Assembly: GCA_046294345.1 (NCBI GenBank)
Contig: JBKBJT010000041.1
Span: 1-28,571 of the forward strand
Length of the DNA stretch: 28,571 nucleotides
Direction: 5' to 3'
DNA from: Ferrovibrio sp046294345
GTDB taxonomy: Bacteria; Pseudomonadota; Alphaproteobacteria; Ferrovibrionales; Ferrovibrionaceae
Below, piece after piece: positions 1 through 8,584 of this stretch. The notes below the pieces were generated by a model. The model ran no database searches, was not told where the DNA came from, and worked only from the letters and a program-made list of their open reading frames with translations. Made by a program: the position numbers and the translations under genes. Position 1 is the stretch's first letter. Each line of letters opens with the position of its first letter.

Positions 1-602
1 GGCCGCTGCCGGCCGATGCCGCGCTGGTGATCCTGCCGGGTTCCAAGGCCACCATCGCCGACCTGAAATTCCTGCGCCAGCAGGGCTGGGACGTGGATAT
101 GGCCGGCCATCTGCGGCGCGGCGGACGTGTACTCGGCATCTGCGGCGGTTACCAGATGCTAGGGCATGCGGTGAGCGATCCGCAGGGCATCGAAGGTGCG
201 CCGGAAACCGTGGAAGGGCTTGGCCTGCTGGATGTCGAGACCGAACTGACCGGCGACAAGACCCTGCACGAGGCGGAAGGCTTTGAGCGTTTCACCGGCG
301 AGGCCGTGCGTGGTTACGAGATGCATGTGGGCCGCACCACCGGGCCCGATGCCGAGCGGCCTCTGCTGCGACTGGACAACCGGCATGATGGTGCCGTCTC
401 GGCCGATGGCAGCATCGCCGGCTGTTACCTGCACGGCCTCTTTGCATCCGATGGCTTCCGTGCGGCGTACCTGACGCTGCTGGGCGGGCGCGATGTGGCG
501 CCGGGCAATTACGAGGCCGGGGTGGACAGCGCGCTGGACGCCCTGGCCGCCGCCATCGAGCGGCATCTGGACGTCGATGCGCTGATCAGTGCAGCGCGAT
601 AG
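1..602 (+). CDS. cobQ: cobyric acid synthase, C-terminal part (cut by window start)
   Basis: This is the C-terminal glutamine amidotransferase part of CobQ, which uses glutamine to amidate peripheral carboxylates of adenosylcobyrinic acid a,c-diamide in aerobic cobalamin synthesis. The reading frame is open from base 3 to the stop at 600-602, so the N-terminal ATP-binding domain lies upstream of the window. The class I amidotransferase nucleophile is visible in GICGGYQMLG (Cys codon 141-143). The partner His lies in YLHGLF (codon 432-434), and the CobQ-typical YEMHVGRT motif lies between them. The gene ends 17 bases inside the convergent cbiB gene, and cobC follows it, so this is one cobalamin locus. 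CbiP is the name of the same enzyme in the anaerobic pathway. The family call is firm. Confidence 0.93.
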   Translation, partial: PLPADAALVILPGSKATIADLKFLRQQGWDVDMAGHLRRGGRVLGICGGYQMLGHAVSDPQGIEGAPETVEGLGLLDVETELTGDKTLHEAEGFERFTGEAVRGYEMHVGRTTGPDAERPLLRLDNRHDGAVSADGSIAGCYLHGLFASDGFRAAYLTLLGGRDVAPGNYEAGVDSALDALAAAIERHLDVDALISAAR

Positions 603-1596
603 CCGCCAGCACGGCTCCACCGAACAGCAGCAGACAGGCGACGGCAAAGAGCCGCAAGGCGCGGCGGATATCGGCTGCCGTGGCGGTTTCGCTGCCATGC
701 CCCATCCAGTGATCTTCGACCCAGCGTTCGCCATAGCGGCGCGGCCCGGCCAGTTTCAGGCCGAGCGCGCCGGCCATGGCGGCCTCCGGCCAGCCGGCAT
801 TGGGCGATTTATGCTGCCCGGCATCGCGCTCGACGGCAGCAAAAGCATCGGCGGGCGAGGCCTTTGGCATGAACAGCGCGGCCAGGATCAGCAGCAGGGC
901 CGATAACCGCGAGGCCGGCAGGTTCAGCAGGTCGTCGAAGCGCGCCGCCGCCCAGCCGAAGGCGCGGTATTTGTCGTTCTTGTGGCCGATCATGCTGTCG
1001 GCCGTGTTGGTCGCCTTGTACAGCACGATGCCGGGCAGGCCGAACAGGGCCAGCCAGAAAGCCGGCGCCACCACGCCGTCGGAAAAATTCTCGGCCAGAC
1101 TTTCGATGGCGGCGCGGCTGACGCCGGCTTCATCCAGGCTTTCGGGATCGCGCCCAACAATCATCGCCACGGCCCTGCGGCCGCCAGCCAGGCCGTCCTG
1201 CTCCAGGCCGCGCGCCACGGCAGCCACGTGATCGTACAGGCTGCGCTGGGCGATCAGGCTGGCCGCCAGCAGACCTTCGATCAGCCAGCCCCAGGGCAGA
1301 CTGCGCAGAGCCGCACTGATCACAGCTGCCATGCCGATGCAGATGCCCAGCAGGATCAGCAGGGCGAGGATGCCGGACAACTGCCGCTGCCAGACGCGCC
1401 AGGACGGTCGGTTCAGGCCACGATCCAGTTGGCCGATCAGCGCGCCGATCCACACTACCGGATGGCGGATGACGCGGTAGAGCACATCCGGCCAGCCGAA
1501 AGCGGCATCGAGCCCGAGCGCGATGACGAGGAGCCAGAGGTTGATCGCAGCCGGGTACACCGTAAGATCGCCGCCGATGAAAGAGAACACCACCAT
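586..1596 (-). CDS. cbiB: adenosylcobinamide-phosphate synthase, membrane protein
   Basis: CbiB (CobD in Pseudomonas denitrificans naming) joins adenosylcobyric acid to (R)-1-amino-2-propanol or its phosphate at the inner membrane. The 336-residue product has the usual family length and several hydrophobic helices. Family motifs read clearly: ESLAENFSDGVVAPAFW, YKATNTADSMIGHK and SPNAGWPEAAMAGALG. The first methionine, at 1594-1596, has a GGAG about nine bases upstream on its strand. A GTG about 16 codons later is an alternative start closer to the first membrane helix. If the first start is right, it shares two bases with the divergent cobC start inside a CCATGG hexamer. The 3' end overlaps cobQ by 17 bases. 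Confidence 0.93.
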   Translation of the reverse strand: MVVFSFIGGDLTVYPAAINLWLLVIALGLDAAFGWPDVLYRVIRHPVVWIGALIGQLDRGLNRPSWRVWQRQLSGILALLILLGICIGMAAVISAALRSLPWGWLIEGLLAASLIAQRSLYDHVAAVARGLEQDGLAGGRRAVAMIVGRDPESLDEAGVSRAAIESLAENFSDGVVAPAFWLALFGLPGIVLYKATNTADSMIGHKNDKYRAFGWAAARFDDLLNLPASRLSALLLILAALFMPKASPADAFAAVERDAGQHKSPNAGWPEAAMAGALGLKLAGPRRYGERWVEDHWMGHGSETATAADIRRALRLFAVACLLLFGGAVLAAIALH

Positions 1597-2638
1597 GGGC
1601 GACGCTCCGCCGTCCCGTCAACCGGCCCCCGGGGATCTACCGCCGGTCCATGGCGGTGACCTGAGTGCAGTGAAGGCCGCGCCGGATGCCTTTGCCGGCG
1701 ATTGGCTGGACCTCAGCACCGGCATCAATCCGTTTGCCTATCCGCTGCCGCCGCTGTCGCCCGACGACTGGACACGACTGCCGGCCGCTGCCGCGCTGGA
1801 CGATCTGCTGGCGGCGGCGCGCACGGCCTATGGCTGCCAGGCCGAAGCCGGCATCGTCGCGCTGCCGGGCACGCAGGCGGGGATCCAGTTATTGCCGCGC
1901 CTGTTCAAACCTGCACGAGTGACGATCCTCGGGCCGACCTATGCCGAACATGCCTATGCGTGGCGATTGCTGGGGCATAACGTCACCGAACTGGATGGAT
2001 TGCCGGCTACGTTGGCCGATACCGATATCCTGGTCGTGGTGAATCCCAACAACCCCGATGGCCGCACGCTGGGGCCCGATCTTCTGCGGCGCTGGCGGCA
2101 GGAACTGGCGGCGAAGGGTGGCTGGCTGGTCGTGGACGAGGCCTTCGCCGATGTGGTGCCGGAGGCAAGCCTGGCCGGCGGTGCCGGTGCCGAAGGTCTG
2201 ATCATCCTGCGCTCGTTCGGCAAGTTCTTTGGTCTGGCCGGCCTGCGGCTGGGCTTCGTGCTGGCGCAGCCGGCGATGACCGAGGCCCTGCGCGCATCCC
2301 TGGGGCCATGGGCGGTGAGTGGCCCGGCGCTGACGATTGGCGCCGCCGCGCTGAACGACACCGCCTGGCAGACCGCCATGCGGAATGAGCTGCGCGCCCG
2401 GGCGCAGCGTTTCGACCTCGCCCTGCGCGAACGCGGAATCCCTGTGCTGGGGGGCACCAGCCTGTATCGTCTGGCCAGAGTGCCCGATGCCGCAGGACTG
2501 GCGGCGGCGCTGCGGCAGCAGGGCGTACATGTGCGCATTTTCGAGCGCCAGCCGCAGTGGATGCGCTTTGGCCTGCCCGCCGACGAGGCGGAATTCTGGC
2601 GGCGTTTCGATCTGGTGTTGTCGGAATTCAGGCTTTAG
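1595..2638 (+). CDS. cobC: threonine-phosphate decarboxylase, HisC-like PLP enzyme of cobalamin synthesis
   Basis: This fold-type I PLP enzyme makes (R)-1-amino-2-propanol phosphate from L-threonine phosphate, the linker that CbiB attaches (CobC in P. denitrificans, CobD in Salmonella). The family opening HGGDL is followed by WLDLSTGINPFAYP. VVNPNNPDGRTL and the PLP lysine motif LRSFGKFFGLAGLRLGF are also present. The length of 347 residues is normal. The start at 1595 is preferred because AAAGAGA lies eight bases upstream. An in-frame ATG at 1577 and one at 1523 are possible, but they extend a part without family similarity. The gene is divergent from cbiB with essentially no intergenic space, and it ends nine bases before the convergent AraC gene. 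Confidence 0.9.
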   Translation: MGDAPPSRQPAPGDLPPVHGGDLSAVKAAPDAFAGDWLDLSTGINPFAYPLPPLSPDDWTRLPAAAALDDLLAAARTAYGCQAEAGIVALPGTQAGIQLLPRLFKPARVTILGPTYAEHAYAWRLLGHNVTELDGLPATLADTDILVVVNPNNPDGRTLGPDLLRRWRQELAAKGGWLVVDEAFADVVPEASLAGGAGAEGLIILRSFGKFFGLAGLRLGFVLAQPAMTEALRASLGPWAVSGPALTIGAAALNDTAWQTAMRNELRARAQRFDLALRERGIPVLGGTSLYRLARVPDAAGLAAALRQQGVHVRIFERQPQWMRFGLPADEAEFWRRFDLVLSEFRL

Positions 2639-2647
2639 GCGAGCAGT

Positions 2648-3538
2648 TCAGGCCACGGCCTGCGCCTTGCTCTTAGCCGCTTCGGTATCGCGGACCGGCG
2701 GCAGGCCGAACAACCGGCCGTATTCGCGCGTGAACTGCGACACGCTTTCGTAGCCGACGGCGTATGCCGCATGGCTTGCGCTCATCGCCTCTGACTGCAT
2801 CAGCCGCCTTGCCTCGATCAGCCGCAGCTGCTTCTGGAACTGCAGTGGCGACAGCGAGGTCACGGCACGGAAATGCTGATGGAAGGACGACGGGCTCATG
2901 CCGGCCACGGCGGCCAGCCGCTCGACCGGCAGGCGTTGTGCAAATTCCGCCCGCAGCACCAGAACGGCGCGGGCGATCCGCTGTACATGGTCATCAGGCC
3001 AGCCAAGCCGGCGGATCGCCGAACCATGACGGCCGGCCAGCAACCAGTAATGCATCTCGCGTACGAGCTGCGTTTTCAGCACCGACAGGGATGACGGACG
3101 TTCCAGCAGGCGTATCAGGCGTAGCGCCGCATCGGCGACTTCCGTATCGGTCGGATCGACGCGCACGGGTGCATCGTCGCTTGCCTGCACTGCTTTCATT
3201 TCGACGGCAAGTTCGGCGATCACGGCAAGGTCGAGTTCCAGCACCAGAGAGCAATAAGGTGCGGCGACACTGGCGCGCGTGATCTGGCTCACGGTCGGTA
3301 CGTCGGCGGTAATCAGCAGGGAGTCGCCGGCAGAGAAGGCAAAGCCCTGCGTGCCCATGGTAACGTGTTTGCTGCCCTGCAGAACCAGGCAGACCATCGG
3401 CCGGGAAATCGCATGGATAAGGCCGCTGGGCGCGGTGGCGCGCACGATGCTGAAACCTGGGATCGGCGTCTGCGCCAGGCCATAGGCATCGGCATGGGCC
3501 TCGGCGTAACGGAGGGCAATGTTGAGCAACGCGGCCAT
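2648..3538 (-). CDS. AraC-family transcriptional regulator
   Basis: The 296-residue product has an N-terminal cupin-like sensor region of the AraC_N type (about residues 20-180). A C-terminal DNA-binding domain carries two helix-turn-helix units: LPVERLAAVAGMSPSSFHQHF, and a second near SHAAYAVGYESVSQFTREYGR, followed by FGLPP. The start at 3536-3538 gives the usual beginning of this subfamily. It lies 141 bases from the divergent short-chain dehydrogenase at 3680. Regulators of this subfamily often control a divergent oxidoreductase, so that gene is the likely target (inference). The effector cannot be read from the sequence. It converges on cobC with a nine-base gap, and no link to cobalamin is implied. 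Confidence 0.88.
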   Translation of the reverse strand: MAALLNIALRYAEAHADAYGLAQTPIPGFSIVRATAPSGLIHAISRPMVCLVLQGSKHVTMGTQGFAFSAGDSLLITADVPTVSQITRASVAAPYCSLVLELDLAVIAELAVEMKAVQASDDAPVRVDPTDTEVADAALRLIRLLERPSSLSVLKTQLVREMHYWLLAGRHGSAIRRLGWPDDHVQRIARAVLVLRAEFAQRLPVERLAAVAGMSPSSFHQHFRAVTSLSPLQFQKQLRLIEARRLMQSEAMSASHAAYAVGYESVSQFTREYGRLFGLPPVRDTEAAKSKAQAVA

Positions 3539-3646
3539 ATCGCAAGTCTAGCGCGCGATCGGGAAGGGCGCACGATATTTTGGAGGATTAGGCAAAGATC
3601 CCCGAGCATTCGGCAACAAAGCCCTGGTTTGCCAGCCGATATTGAA

Positions 3647-3671
3647 CCTGTCTCAGCCATCCCAAGACAGG
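3647..3671. repeat. 7-bp inverted repeat reaching into the ribosome binding site
   Basis: CCTGTCT (3647-3653) and AGACAGG (3665-3671) are perfect inverted copies separated by 11 bases. The right arm includes the AGG of the AGGAG ribosome binding site (3669-3673) of the dehydrogenase that starts at 3680. In RNA this could hide the ribosome binding site. In DNA it could be an operator. Neither role is shown. Confidence 0.4.
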
Positions 3672-3679
3672 AGCCTCCC

Positions 3680-4435
3680 ATGACCAAGATCACTCTCATT
3701 ACCGGCGCCAGCCGCGGTTTGGGGCGGAACACCGCACTCCGTATTGCCCGCCGCGGCGGCGATGTCATCATCACCTACCAGAGCCGCGGCGATGAAGCCC
3801 AGGCCGTGGTGGCCGAAATCCAGCAGATGGGGCGTAAAGCCGCTGCCTTTCAGCTCGACAGCGGCAAGGTCGCCGGTTTTGCCACCTTCGCCGACACGTT
3901 GCGCAAGACCCTGCGCGCAACCTGGTCGCGCGACAGCTTCGATCATCTGGTCAACAATGCCGGGCATGGCGACTACGCGCTGATCGCGGATACCACGGAA
4001 GCGCAGTTCGACCGGCTGGTGGATGTGCATTTCAAAGGGGTGTACTTCCTCACCCAGGCTCTGCTGCCGCTGCTCGCCGATGGCGGCCGTATCGTCAATT
4101 TGTCCACCGGACTGACCCGCATGTCCTATCCGGGCTATGCCGCCTATGCCGCGGCGAAGGGTGCCGTGGAGGTGCTCAGCGTCTATATGGCCAAGGAACT
4201 GGGCGCGCGCGGGATCGCCGTCAATACCGTGGCACCGGGCGCGATCGAAACCGATTTCGGCGGCGGTGCGGTGCGCGACAATTCCGACCTCAACAAGGTT
4301 TTTGCCGACATGACCGCGCTCGGCCGCGTAGGCCTGCCTGACGACATCGGCGCGATGATCGCCAACCTGCTGTCCGAGGATAATCGCTGGATCAATGCGC
4401 AGCGGATTGAAGTCTCCGGTGGTCAAGCTATCTGA
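3680..4435 (+). CDS. short-chain dehydrogenase/reductase (classical SDR)
   Basis: This is an NAD(P)-dependent oxidoreductase of the classical SDR family, 251 residues. The cofactor motif TGASRGLGRN is at residues 8-17. It is followed by the structural NNAG and the catalytic pair in YAAYAAAKGAVE (YxxxK), with Ser in the preceding NLSTGLTR strand. The ATG at 3680 is chosen because AGGAG sits six bases upstream and because the cofactor motif then starts at the normal distance. A longer open frame exists upstream but has no family similarity. It is divergent from the AraC regulator, which probably controls it. The substrate cannot be assigned. The FabG-like appearance is general for the family and does not show a role in fatty acid synthesis. 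Confidence 0.88.
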   Translation: MTKITLITGASRGLGRNTALRIARRGGDVIITYQSRGDEAQAVVAEIQQMGRKAAAFQLDSGKVAGFATFADTLRKTLRATWSRDSFDHLVNNAGHGDYALIADTTEAQFDRLVDVHFKGVYFLTQALLPLLADGGRIVNLSTGLTRMSYPGYAAYAAAKGAVEVLSVYMAKELGARGIAVNTVAPGAIETDFGGGAVRDNSDLNKVFADMTALGRVGLPDDIGAMIANLLSEDNRWINAQRIEVSGGQAI

Positions 4436-4505
4436 AGGCAAGGCGGGAGCGGCGGGATGCTAGCGGAGGCGACTCTGCCGGCGCCTGCTGAAAAATCCGC
4501 CCTGC

Positions 4506-5288
4506 TCAACCCCTGAGGTTCCGCTTGTAGAGCAGGCTGGCGGCGATGACGCAGAGGCTGACCAGCACCAGCATGATGGTCGAGATCGCGTTGATCTCGG
4601 GCGAGACGCCCAGCCGCACGGCACTGTAGACGCGCACCGGCAATGTCGTGGCACCGGGGCCATTGACGAAGGATGCGATCACCACGTCATCCAGCGACAG
4701 TGTGAAGGCCAGCAGCCAACTTGCCACCAGGGCCGGCAGCAGGCTGGGCACCGTCACCAGCAGGAAGGCCGAGACCGGCCCGGCGCCGAGGTCGCGCGCG
4801 GCGGCTTCCAGGTTGGGATCGAGGCTGACCAGCTTCGACTGGATGATCACCAGCGCAAAGGCCGTGCCGAAGGTGGCATGGGCCAGCGCCACGGTGAGCA
4901 GGCCGCGCTCCAGATCCAGCGCGACGAACAGCATCAAAGCCGAGACGCCGAGGATCACCTCGGGCAGCACCATCGGCGCCAGCATCAGGCCGCCGAAAAG
5001 CTGCCGGCCGGGAAAGCGGCCGAGCCGGGTGAGCGCCAGCGCGCCCAGCGTGCCGAGCAGGGTGGCCAGCGTGGCCGCGGCGACCGCGATCTGCAGGGAA
5101 TGCAGCGCGGCCTCGAGATAGGCCGGGTTGGAGAACAGCACGCCATACCAGTGCAGCGAAAAGCCGCCCCAGACCGTGACCAGCTTGGAGGCGTTGAAGG
5201 AAAAGATCACCACCAGCAGGATCGGCAGGTAGAGGAAGGCCAGCCCGAAGGCCAAAGCCGCAAGGTTGATGCCGCTGAAGCGCCTCAT
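4506..5288 (-). CDS. potI: polyamine (putrescine) ABC transporter permease, PotI/PotC type
   Basis: This is the second inner-membrane permease of a polyamine importer. The 260-residue product has about six hydrophobic helices. Its cytoplasmic EAA loop, EAARDLGAGPVSAFLLVTVP, contacts the ATPase. Helix one (about residues 8-30) is followed by FSFNASKLVTVWGGFSLHWY, typical of PotC/PotI. The start at 5286-5288 is used because it overlaps the potH stop by four bases (ATGA), the common coupling in this operon type. An upstream extension of the frame runs into potH and is not credible. It is the last gene of the four-gene minus-strand operon. Confidence 0.9.
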   Translation of the reverse strand: MRRFSGINLAALAFGLAFLYLPILLVVIFSFNASKLVTVWGGFSLHWYGVLFSNPAYLEAALHSLQIAVAAATLATLLGTLGALALTRLGRFPGRQLFGGLMLAPMVLPEVILGVSALMLFVALDLERGLLTVALAHATFGTAFALVIIQSKLVSLDPNLEAAARDLGAGPVSAFLLVTVPSLLPALVASWLLAFTLSLDDVVIASFVNGPGATTLPVRVYSAVRLGVSPEINAISTIMLVLVSLCVIAASLLYKRNLRG

Positions 5289-6148
5289 CGCGTGCGGCCC
5301 CCCAGTTCCAGCCGCTGCAGCCACAAAGCCGGTCCGAGCAGCAGCAGGGTGAGCAGCACCGCCAGCGCGCTGGCCATGGTCCAGTCGCGGTTGGAGAAGA
5401 ACTCGCTCCACAGGGTCTGGCCCAGCATGATGGTGGCCGAGCCGCCGAGCAGGTCGGGGATCACGAATTCACCGACCATGGGGATGAACACCATCAGGCC
5501 GGCGGCGATCAGGCCGGGCCGCGCCAGCGGCAGGGTAACCAGCCAGAAGGCCTGCAGCGGCGAGGCGCCGAGGTCGACGGCGGCTTCGGTCAGGCGCGGC
5601 GACTGGCCGACCAGGCTGGCATAGATCGGCAGGATGGCAAACGGCAGGTAGGAATAGGTCATGCCCAAAGCCACGCCGAAACCGGTGTTGATCATCACCA
5701 GCGGCTCATCGATCAGCCCGAGCCAGATCAGCGCCGCGTTGATCAGGCCCTCGGGTTTGAGCAGCGCGATCCAGGCATAGACGCGGATCAGGAACGAGGT
5801 CCAGAAGGGCAGGATGATCAGCACCAGCAGGAAAGGCTGCCAGCGCGGCGCCGCGCGCTCCACGGCGCGGGCGATGGCGAGGCCGAGCGTGAGGCAACAC
5901 AGCGTGCCGATGCCGGCATAAAGCAGGCTGTTGCCCAGCGCGCGCAGATACAGCGCATCGGCCAGCAGCAGGGCGTAGTTGCCGAAATGAATTCTCAGTG
6001 CGCCATCGGCAAACAGCGGCGTGTAGGGTGGCTGCGCCATCTGCGGTTCGGCGAAGCTGATCTTCAGCACCATCAGCAGCGGCACGGCCACCAGCAGGGC
6101 GGTCCACAGGGCCGGCAGGGCGACGAGAAAGAAACCGCGACGGGTCAT
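5285..6148 (-). CDS. potH: polyamine (putrescine) ABC transporter permease, PotH/PotB type
   Basis: This is the first permease of the importer, 287 residues with six predicted helices. The N-terminal helix is MTRRGFFLVALPALWTALLV. The EAA loop is EAAVDLGASPLQAFWLVTLP. MVGEFVIPDLLGG near residue 240 is characteristic of the PotB/PotH group. It lies one base after the ATPase gene (6150) and overlaps potI by four bases, so the three genes should be co-translated. A two-permease, one-ATPase, one-binding-protein set matches potFGHI. Confidence 0.91.
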   Translation of the reverse strand: MTRRGFFLVALPALWTALLVAVPLLMVLKISFAEPQMAQPPYTPLFADGALRIHFGNYALLLADALYLRALGNSLLYAGIGTLCCLTLGLAIARAVERAAPRWQPFLLVLIILPFWTSFLIRVYAWIALLKPEGLINAALIWLGLIDEPLVMINTGFGVALGMTYSYLPFAILPIYASLVGQSPRLTEAAVDLGASPLQAFWLVTLPLARPGLIAAGLMVFIPMVGEFVIPDLLGGSATIMLGQTLWSEFFSNRDWTMASALAVLLTLLLLGPALWLQRLELGGRTR

Positions 6149-6149
6149 G

Positions 6150-7226
6150 TCAGTCGGCCAGCGGGATCACGGCCGCCGCTTCCCATTGCAGCCAGACGGT
6201 CTGGTCCAGCTCCAGCAGCGGCTCGTGGATGGCGTTGAGCTGCGAGGCCTTGAGGATGCGGCCGTCGGCCAGCTTGGCCGCGATGGTGGTCATGTCGCCG
6301 ATATACTCGATATCGGTGATCACGCCCGAGGCGGTGTTGGGCGCGGCGGGCAGGGGCTCGCGCGAAATCTCGATCTGCTCCAGCCGCAGGCCGAGCAACT
6401 GCCGGCCGCCGGCCGCGCGCGGCGTGGCATCGGCGGGGAACCGCAGGTCGAGGCTGCCGGCCTTTGCCAGCACAAGGTCGCCGCTTTCCGCCTGCACCTC
6501 GGCGTCGAAAAGATTGATGTCGCACATCAGGCTGGCAACGAAGCGATCCACCGGCCGGTCGTAGATGCGGCGGGGCGCGTCGATCTGGCGGAAGCGCCCA
6601 TGCTGCATCACGGCGATGCGGTCGGCCAGCGCCATCGCCTCGTCGTTGTCGTGGGTCACAAACACGAAGGCAATGCCGGTCTGGCGGTTGAGCCGTCGCA
6701 GTTCGGCCTGGGTCTGCTGGCGCAGGCGCTTGTCGAGCGCGCCGAGCGGTTCATCCAGCAGCAAGAGGCGCGGCCGTTTCACCAGGGCGCGGGCCAAAGC
6801 CACACGCTGCTGCTGGCCGCCGGAGAGCTGGTCGGGCTTGCGGTTGGCAAAGCCGGCAATCTCCAGCATCGCCATGGCCTCGTCCACGCGCGTGGCGATC
6901 TCGGCCGCCGGCAGGCCCTCGCGGCGCAGGCCGAAGGCGATGTTGTCGCGCACGGTGAGATGCGGGAACAAGGCATAGGACTGGAACATCATGTTCACCG
7001 GCCGGCGGTAGGCGGGCAGGGACGTGATGTCCTGCCCTTCCAGCAGGATGCTGCCGCCATCGGGCAGTTCCAGGCCGGCGATCATGCGCAGCAGGGTGGA
7101 CTTGCCGCAGCCCGAGGGGCCGAGCAGCACCAGGATTTCCCCGGCCTCCACATTCAGGTCGATGGCATCGACCGCCGTTTCACCGCCGTATTGCTTGGCG
7201 ACGCCGCGCAGCTCCAGCAGCGCCAT
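6150..7226 (-). CDS. potG: polyamine ABC transporter ATP-binding protein, PotG/PotA type
   Basis: This is the ATPase that powers polyamine uptake, 358 residues. All nucleotide-binding motifs are present in order: Walker A GPSGCGKST, Q-loop MMFQSYALFPHLTV, signature LSGGQQQRVALARAL, Walker B LLLLDEPLGALD and the switch histidine in VFVTHD. Residues after about 240 form the TOBE substrate-regulation region of this subfamily. The gene lies between the binding protein (four-base gap) and PotH (one-base gap), so it belongs to the same transcript. Motifs alone would also fit a spermidine, iron or sulfate ATPase. The neighbouring binding protein decides for polyamines. Confidence 0.91.
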   Translation of the reverse strand: MALLELRGVAKQYGGETAVDAIDLNVEAGEILVLLGPSGCGKSTLLRMIAGLELPDGGSILLEGQDITSLPAYRRPVNMMFQSYALFPHLTVRDNIAFGLRREGLPAAEIATRVDEAMAMLEIAGFANRKPDQLSGGQQQRVALARALVKRPRLLLLDEPLGALDKRLRQQTQAELRRLNRQTGIAFVFVTHDNDEAMALADRIAVMQHGRFRQIDAPRRIYDRPVDRFVASLMCDINLFDAEVQAESGDLVLAKAGSLDLRFPADATPRAAGGRQLLGLRLEQIEISREPLPAAPNTASGVITDIEYIGDMTTIAAKLADGRILKASQLNAIHEPLLELDQTVWLQWEAAAVIPLAD

Positions 7227-7230
7227 GGTC

Positions 7231-8337
7231 TCAGTTGCCGCCCTTCACGCGGGTCCAGGCGCGGGTCAGCAGGCGCTGTTCGCTCTGGTTGAAGGGCTGC
7301 ACGGTATACAGCGTCTTGATGATTTCGGCGGTGGGGAACACGTCCTTGTCGGCCATCGCCTCCTTGTCGACGAAGGGCAGCGAAGCCGGCACGGCATTGG
7401 GATACTGCACGGCGTTGGTGATCTTGGCGATCACTTTGGGCTGCAGGATGTAGTTGATGAAGGCGTGCGCATTGTCGGCGTTCGGCGCATCGGCGGGGAT
7501 CGCCATCACGTCGAACCATTGCTGCGCACCTTCCTTCGGCAGCAGGTATTGCACGCGCACGCCCTTCTTGGCTTCTTCGGCGCGGGTGCGGGCCTGCAGG
7601 ATGTCGCCCGAGAAACCATAGGCCAGGCAGGCATCGCCGTTGGCCAGATCGTTGATGTACTGCGAGGAATGGAACTTGCGGATATAGGGCCGCACCTTCA
7701 TCAGCACGGCCTCGGCCTTCGCAATGCTGTCGGCATCCTTGGCATTGGGATCGAGGCCGAGATATTTCAGCGCCGCCGTCATCAGCTCGTCGGGCGCGTC
7801 CAGCACCACCACGCCGCAATCGGCGAATTTCGACACCACCGCCGGATCGAACAGCATACGCAGGGAATTGGCTGGCGGGTTGGGCAGGCGCTGCTTGATC
7901 TTGTCGGGATTCAGGCCGATGCCGCTGGTGCCCCAGAGATAGATGGCCGCATGTTTGTTCTCCGGGTCGAACTTCGCCAGCCGCTCCATCTGCGCCGGGT
8001 CGAGGTTCTTCAGGTTGGGGATCTTGGACTTGTCGAGCGGCCGCAGCAGTTTGGCCTGCACCTGGCGCGCCATGTAGTATTGCGTCGGCACCACGATGTC
8101 GTAGCCGGTCTTGCCGGCAAGCAGCTTGGATTCCAGCGTGTCGTTGGAATCATAGACGTCGTAGCGCACGCGGATGCCGGTCTCCGCCTCGAAATCCTTC
8201 AGCACCTGCGGATCGATGTAATCCGACCAGTTGTAGATGTTCACCACCTTGTCCTGGGCCTGGGCAGGCCCGGCGAGACCCGCCACAAGGGCGAGGGCGG
8301 CGGTGGCAAGGATGGCGAAAGGACGGCTGTGGCGCAT
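7231..8337 (-). CDS. potF: periplasmic polyamine-binding protein, PotF/PotD type
   Basis: This is the periplasmic receptor of the importer, 368 residues. A Sec signal peptide covers about residues 1-27 (basic start, long Ala/Leu core, cut after an AQA-type site). The mature part opens with VVNIYNWSDYIDP, the standard start of PotF/PotD proteins, and keeps the aromatic residues and acids expected in the polyamine pocket, for example YDSNDTLESKLL. It is the first gene of the operon and has a promoter candidate just upstream. The PotF type (putrescine) is favoured over PotD (spermidine) by the four-gene order, but specificity is not proven by sequence. Confidence 0.9.
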   Translation of the reverse strand: MRHSRPFAILATAALALVAGLAGPAQAQDKVVNIYNWSDYIDPQVLKDFEAETGIRVRYDVYDSNDTLESKLLAGKTGYDIVVPTQYYMARQVQAKLLRPLDKSKIPNLKNLDPAQMERLAKFDPENKHAAIYLWGTSGIGLNPDKIKQRLPNPPANSLRMLFDPAVVSKFADCGVVVLDAPDELMTAALKYLGLDPNAKDADSIAKAEAVLMKVRPYIRKFHSSQYINDLANGDACLAYGFSGDILQARTRAEEAKKGVRVQYLLPKEGAQQWFDVMAIPADAPNADNAHAFINYILQPKVIAKITNAVQYPNAVPASLPFVDKEAMADKDVFPTAEIIKTLYTVQPFNQSEQRLLTRAWTRVKGGN

Positions 8338-8361
8338 GGTCGACTCCCCGTGAATGGCCGA

Positions 8362-8390
8362 ATTATGACAAGGCCGGCCGGTCGCAGCAA
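8362..8390 (-). promoter_or_regulatory. promoter candidate for the potFGHI operon
   Basis: Read on the minus strand, TTGCTG (8385-8390) is followed after 17 bases by CATAAT (8362-8367). Both elements are close to the housekeeping sigma factor consensus and have ideal spacing. They lie 25-53 bases before the potF start and leave a short leader that contains a GGGGAG ribosome binding site. Confidence 0.55.
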
Positions 8391-8584
8391 TGCCGGATGC
8401 CGCAGCGCAGCAGGGGCCCCGGCCGGCCTGTTTCCTGTGGCCGTATCCTGTGGATTGTCACGCGGGTGTCACGACTGTCTCCGACTTATCCCCAGGCTTT
8501 CATCGCCCTGTCATCGAATCGTGATGGGATTGGGAATCGGTGAATCACGGCTGGTCGGCCAGGATAAAAAAGCGAGATCAATCC

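Noticed and set aside
8520..8549. Inverted repeat CGTGAT/ATCACG before the glycosyltransferase
   Set aside because: The arms are only six bases with an 18-base spacer and no clear promoter relation, so it is likely to be chance.
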